Assembly (NCBI GenBank): GCA_040752675.1
Contig: JBFMGF010000074.1
Coordinates: 1 to 34,542 of the forward strand
Reading direction: 5' to 3'
Origin: Acidobacteriota bacterium
GTDB lineage: Bacteria > Acidobacteriota > Polarisedimenticolia > JBFMGF01
Length of the DNA stretch: 34,542 nucleotides
Shown here: positions 31,001-34,542 of the stretch, in pieces
Layout of the letters: the number at the start of each line of letters is the position of its first letter
How positions within the stretch are numbered: the first letter of the stretch is position 1
Position numbers and translations under genes: made by a program
The notes under the pieces: model-generated
The model's input: the letters and a program-made list of their open reading frames with translations, nothing else
Databases searched by the model: none
What the model was told of the DNA's origin: nothing

Positions 31001-31939
31001 ATGAAACTGAAGAGCAAACATCTGCTCGGTATCGAAGATATCTCTAAGGAAGAGATCAATCTCATTCTCGACACGGCGGACTCCATGGCGGAGATCTCCC
31101 AGAGGGACATCAAGAAAGTTCCAACCCTTAGAGGGAAAACGGTCATCAATTTCTTCCTGGAGCCCAGCACGAGGACCCGCTCCTCTTTTGAGATAGCGGA
31201 AAAGAGGCTGACGGCGGATTCTCTCAACTTTGCCTCCGCCACGAGCAGCATCCTGAAAGGGGAGACCCTGATCGATACGACGCTGAATCTTGAGGCAATG
31301 GCTCCCGACTTCATAGTCATACGTCATTCAGAACCGGGTTCCCCTCACATGCTGGCGAAGATATGCAACTCTTCGATCATAAACGCCGGCGATGGTCCGC
31401 ACGAGCATCCGACCCAGGCGCTTCTCGATGCATACACTATCCGGCAGAAGAAAGGAAAGATCAAGGGGTTGAGAGTGGCCATCATCGGCGACATCACGCA
31501 CAGCCGTGTCGTCCGCTCGAACATCTTCCTTCTCAAAAAGATGGGAGCCGATGTAGTCATTGCCGGCCCCTCTACGCTCATGCCTGTGGAGATTGAAAAA
31601 ACTGGCGTCGAAGTCAGATACAGCACCGACGATGCAGCAGAGGGAGCGGATGTAATAATGATGCTGAGGATCCAGATGGAAAGGCAGAGGAAAGGATACT
31701 TCCCCTCCACGAGGGAATATTTCAGTCTCTTCGGTCTGACGGAAGAGAGAGTGAGAAGGGCGAAGCCCGATGTCATCATAATGCATCCGGGGCCGATGAA
31801 CAGAGGAGTGGAAATCGCCAGCGAAGTTGCGGACGGTCCCTATTCTGTCATCCTGGAACAGGTTGCCAACGGAGTGGCTGTCAGAATGGCTGTTCTCTAT
31901 CTTCTTGCAGGAGGAGGAAAAGATGAAAATGCTGCTTAA
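31001..31939 (+). CDS. pyrB: Aspartate carbamoyltransferase catalytic subunit PyrB
   Basis: 312 residues, full length. It joins carbamoyl phosphate and aspartate to give carbamoylaspartate, the first committed pyrimidine step. The carbamoyl phosphate site is [13 protein letters not shown] with Ser56, Thr57, Arg58 and Thr59. [14 protein letters not shown] and the late [14 protein letters not shown] are further hallmarks, as is the DITHSRV segment. No pyrI regulatory subunit gene follows, so feedback control through PyrI is unlikely and PyrR attenuation probably does the work. The last 17 bases overlap the pyrC start. A plain ribosome site (GGGAGA) precedes the ATG. Confidence 0.97.
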   Translation: MKLKSKHLLGIEDISKEEINLILDTADSMAEISQRDIKKVPTLRGKTVINFFLEPSTRTRSSFEIAEKRLTADSLNFASATSSILKGETLIDTTLNLEAMAPDFIVIRHSEPGSPHMLAKICNSSIINAGDGPHEHPTQALLDAYTIRQKKGKIKGLRVAIIGDITHSRVVRSNIFLLKKMGADVVIAGPSTLMPVEIEKTGVEVRYSTDDAAEGADVIMMLRIQMERQRKGYFPSTREYFSLFGLTEERVRRAKPDVIIMHPGPMNRGVEIASEVADGPYSVILEQVANGVAVRMAVLYLLAGGGKDENAA

Positions 31940-33200
31940 GAATGGAAGAGTGATAGACCCGGCTAACAAGATTGACGATACGCTGGATATCATCATCGAA
32001 GATGGAAAGATATCCGAGATCAAGCCAAGGATCTCCGAAAAAGGGATCGAAACGATTGACCTTGCAGGGCTCGTAGTGGCTCCCGGATTCATCGACATGC
32101 ACGTCCATCTGAGGGAGCCGGGTAGAGAGGATGAAGAGACGATCGAAACGGGGACGAAAGCCGCTGCGGCAGGAGGTTTCACGGGGGTTGCATGCATGCC
32201 GAACACGGAGCCCGTTAACGATGACCAGGCCGTTACCGAATATATCCTGTCGCAGGCGAAGAAATCAGCCATCGTGAATGTGTATCCCATTGGATGCATC
32301 ACAAAGGCAAGGGAAGGAGAGGAGCTTGCCCAGATCGGGGACCTGGTGGAGAGCGGCGTCGTCGCCGTCTCTGACGATGGAAATTGCGTTGCATCGGGGC
32401 TCATAATGAGAAAAGCGCTGGAATATACAAAGATGTTTGGCATACCGATCATCGATCACTGCGAAGATCCGAACCTCAGCGACGGAGGAGTCATGAATGA
32501 GGGATACTACTCGACCATTCTGGGCCTCAAGGGGATGCCGTTCCTTGCTGAGGATGTCATGGCTATCAGAGACATACTCCTTGCCGAAATGGTGAAAGGG
32601 AAACTCCATATCGCGCATGTGAGTACGAAAGGATGCGTGAACATGGTGAGAGAAGCCAAGAAGAGAGGCGCTCACGTGACCTGCGAAGTCACTCCGCATC
32701 ACTTCACTTTGACTGACGCAGCAGTCATGGGGTATGACACCAATACAAAGATGAATCCGCCTCTCCGCTCGGAAGGGGACAGAAAAGCGGTCCTCGAGGG
32801 GCTAAAGGATGGGACCATCGATTGCATTGCAACGGATCATGCTCCGCATAACTCCATCGAGAAGAACGTTGAGTTCAGCCAGGCTCCCTTCGGCATAATT
32901 GGACTCGAGACCGCTGTCTCTCTCGCTCTCGATAGACTCGTGCATACGAGGATCATCAATCTTTCCAGGCTCGTGGAACTCATGTCTCTCAACCCTGCTA
33001 GGATCTTGAATATTAAAAAGGGGATTTTATCGAAGGGTGAGGATGCCGATATAACCATCCTAGACATCAAGAAAACGGTGACCGTAGATGTGAAAAAGCT
33101 GAAGTCGAAGAGTCGAAACACACCCTTCAATGGCTTGAAACTGAAGGGTGCTCCAGTCATGACCATCGTCTCCGGAAAGATTGTCCACGACTCCCGATAG
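31923..33200 (+). CDS. pyrC: Dihydroorotase PyrC (class I)
   Basis: 425 residues from the ATG at 31923, which has GGAGGAGG about 6 bases upstream and overlaps the end of pyrB by 17 bases. The enzyme cyclises carbamoylaspartate to dihydroorotate. The zinc ligands are His60 and His62 in [10 protein letters not shown], His179 in IIDHCED, His232 in IAHVST and the catalytic Asp305 in CIATDHAPH. Position 151 lies in a VSDDG segment that probably supplies the bridging Asp used by this class instead of carbamylated lysine. TPHHFTLTD and PFGIIGLET are other family motifs. It completes pyrRBC. carA, carB and pyrE are not in this window. Confidence 0.96.
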   Translation: MKMLLKNGRVIDPANKIDDTLDIIIEDGKISEIKPRISEKGIETIDLAGLVVAPGFIDMHVHLREPGREDEETIETGTKAAAAGGFTGVACMPNTEPVNDDQAVTEYILSQAKKSAIVNVYPIGCITKAREGEELAQIGDLVESGVVAVSDDGNCVASGLIMRKALEYTKMFGIPIIDHCEDPNLSDGGVMNEGYYSTILGLKGMPFLAEDVMAIRDILLAEMVKGKLHIAHVSTKGCVNMVREAKKRGAHVTCEVTPHHFTLTDAAVMGYDTNTKMNPPLRSEGDRKAVLEGLKDGTIDCIATDHAPHNSIEKNVEFSQAPFGIIGLETAVSLALDRLVHTRIINLSRLVELMSLNPARILNIKKGILSKGEDADITILDIKKTVTVDVKKLKSKSRNTPFNGLKLKGAPVMTIVSGKIVHDSR

Positions 33201-33239
33201 ACCCACCAGGCTTAAGGATTTTGATTCATCGTGCGAATT

Positions 33240-33267
33240 TTCACATCTGACTTTTTGGTGTTACAAT
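33240..33267 (+). promoter_or_regulatory. Promoter for the terminal transporter gene
   Basis: TTCACA at 33240-33245 and TACAAT at 33262-33267 are separated by 16 bases, each matching five of six positions. TGT before the -10 makes it an extended -10. It lies in the 100-base gap after pyrC, so the transporter is probably not part of the pyr operon. Confidence 0.55.
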
Positions 33268-33300
33268 ATTGCGACTATTGAAGAAAGTTCATTTTAAAAG

Positions 33301-34542
33301 ATGAAAGCGAAAAGGATTTTCCCTGTAGCAGTCATGCTTATCTTATTCGGCTCCCTTTCATTTGGCAGTGAAGTGGATGCTTTGCAAAAGGAGCAAGAGC
33401 TTGGCTTGTCACTACCCCTGTGGACGGTGCTTCCATTCATCATCATGCTTCTAACCCTCGCAATAACGCCTCTGACACATGGCCACATCTGGGAAAAGAA
33501 CAGGAATAAGGCGATCATCACTGCCATCATTTCCATTCCCATGGGAATCTATATTGCTTTTCTGGATTACCATGAACTGATCCACGTCGGACTGGAATAT
33601 TTCTCTTTCATCGTCCTTTTAGGTTCCCTCTTTACAATTTCAGGCGGGATATATCTCCGTGGCGATCTACGAGGGACCCCTCTCGTCAACACGATCTTCC
33701 TTGCTGTCGGGAGCATCTTCGCGAATTTCATAGGGACGACCGGAGCAAGCATGGTCCTGATAAGACCTCTGCTGAAGACCAATTCAGAAAGAAGGTACAC
33801 CTACCATATCCCTGTCTTTTTCATCTTCATCGTGAGCAACATCGGCGGTCTTCTGACGCCGCTTGGAGACCCCCCGCTATTTCTGGGCTATCTGCGTGGT
33901 GTGCCGTTTTTCTGGACGCTGCGCCTCATCCCGGAGTGGCTCTTTGCAGTATCCATCGTCCTTCTCGTCTTCTATATCTTCGACAGGATGGCATGGAAAA
34001 AGGAAAAAACGGAAGATCTTCTTCTGGATCTTGCATCTCGTGAGCTTCTGAGCATCGACGGCAAGAGGAATTTCATCCTTCTGGCTGGAGTGATCGCCGC
34101 CGTGTTCCTCAAGACTCCCATCAGAGAAGCAATCATGATTCTTATGGCAGTCCTCGCTTACAATCTGACGCCGAAAGAGTATCACGAGAGTAACAAGTTC
34201 ACGTTTCATCCGATCGTAGAAGTAGCCGTTCTCTTTGCCGGTATATTCACGACGATGGTTCCCGCCCTTTTGATCCTGAAGGCAAGAGGCGCAGAATTCG
34301 GTATCACGCAGCCATGGCAGTTTTTCTGGCTGACCGGGAGCCTATCTTCATTCCTGGATAACGCCCCGACCTATCTTACCTTTCTATCCCTCGCTCAGGG
34401 GCTTGGGCTCCATGGCTCGGTGGTCGGTGTTCCCGAGATCCTGCTGAAAGCTGTCAGTACAGGAGCAGTTTTCATGGGAGCTAACTCCTATATCGGGAAC
34501 GGTCCAAACTTTATGGTGAAGGCTATCTGCGAGGAGAGAGGG
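33301..34542 (+). CDS. CitMHS/NhaD-type ion transporter, incomplete at the window edge
   Basis: The frame is open from the ATG at 33301 to the last base, 414 codons, so the C-terminus is cut off. A signal-like N-terminal helix (about 5-22) is followed by about ten hydrophobic segments. The ion-transporter superfamily signatures are GGLLTPLGDPPLFLGYL at about 182-198 and its inverted-repeat counterpart near SSFLDNAPTYLTFLSLA and GANSYIGNGPNFMVKA towards the end. The match is to the putative citrate transport/sodium:proton antiporter group (CitMHS_2, NhaD-like). The substrate, a carboxylate or Na+/H+, cannot be decided. It has its own extended -10 promoter and no obvious ribosome site. Confidence 0.85.
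   Translation, partial: MKAKRIFPVAVMLILFGSLSFGSEVDALQKEQELGLSLPLWTVLPFIIMLLTLAITPLTHGHIWEKNRNKAIITAIISIPMGIYIAFLDYHELIHVGLEYFSFIVLLGSLFTISGGIYLRGDLRGTPLVNTIFLAVGSIFANFIGTTGASMVLIRPLLKTNSERRYTYHIPVFFIFIVSNIGGLLTPLGDPPLFLGYLRGVPFFWTLRLIPEWLFAVSIVLLVFYIFDRMAWKKEKTEDLLLDLASRELLSIDGKRNFILLAGVIAAVFLKTPIREAIMILMAVLAYNLTPKEYHESNKFTFHPIVEVAVLFAGIFTTMVPALLILKARGAEFGITQPWQFFWLTGSLSSFLDNAPTYLTFLSLAQGLGLHGSVVGVPEILLKAVSTGAVFMGANSYIGNGPNFMVKAICEERG

Noticed and set aside
31328-32452. Minus-strand frame of 374 codons
   Set aside because: Antisense to pyrB and pyrC, which are full length with all active-site motifs; low-complexity serine-rich translation typical of a shadow frame.
1-34542. CRISPR arrays, tRNA or rRNA genes, insertion sequences, prophage and defence genes
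   Set aside because: No regularly spaced repeats, no transposase, integrase, restriction or Cas motifs and no tRNA-like cloverleaf segments were seen in reading both strands.

Overview
The window reads as ordinary chromosome from a Gram-negative-type bacterium. A LolA lipoprotein chaperone, a MltD-like murein lipoprotein and several signal-peptide proteins imply an outer membrane and periplasm. A flavodiiron protein, a YumC-like ferredoxin/NADPH reductase, an NAD-linked class 1B dihydroorotate dehydrogenase (PyrD plus PyrK) and a B12-binding radical SAM enzyme suggest an anaerobic or microaerobic life. Arginine codons are mostly AGA/AGG. A deep-branching anaerobic lineage of the Acidobacteriota/Aminicenantes kind would fit, but this is inference and no marker here fixes the phylum.

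Layout. Bases 1-4250 hold a D-amino-acid transaminase, a convergent B12-binding radical SAM gene and an exported C69 peptidase. Bases 4335-6900 hold a cupin gene followed by the queuosine genes queA and tgt. Bases 6914-7549 on the minus strand hold a long open coding-like stretch with no normal start codon. It is followed by a lipoprotein-type amidohydrolase, a MltD-like transglycosylase with LysM repeats, and a YifB/ComM AAA ATPase. Bases 13215-14031 carry an RsbW-like kinase and an RsbV-like STAS protein. On the minus strand come mutS and a ferredoxin-NADP reductase-like flavoprotein. Next are two small membrane proteins (one DedA), a minus-strand TPR protein, lolA, then yajQ with a long-chain polyprenyl diphosphate synthase. 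smc follows and overlaps a flavodiiron protein gene by one base.

Bases 27425-33200 are a pyrimidine biosynthesis locus of two divergent units: pyrK-pyrD-pyrF on the minus strand and pyrR-pyrB-pyrC on the plus strand. The plus unit has a well-formed leader: a consensus-like promoter, a PyrR-box-like element and an intrinsic terminator ahead of pyrR. The minus unit seems to start only about 18 bases before pyrK, with no room for such an attenuator. The window ends inside a CitMHS/NhaD-type membrane transporter.

I found no phage, insertion sequence, CRISPR array, tRNA, rRNA or defence system. Most of the content is housekeeping. The points most worth a second look are the start-less minus-strand coding stretch with its near-consensus promoter, the pyr attenuator with a possible leader peptide, and a perfect palindrome touching the yajQ promoter.
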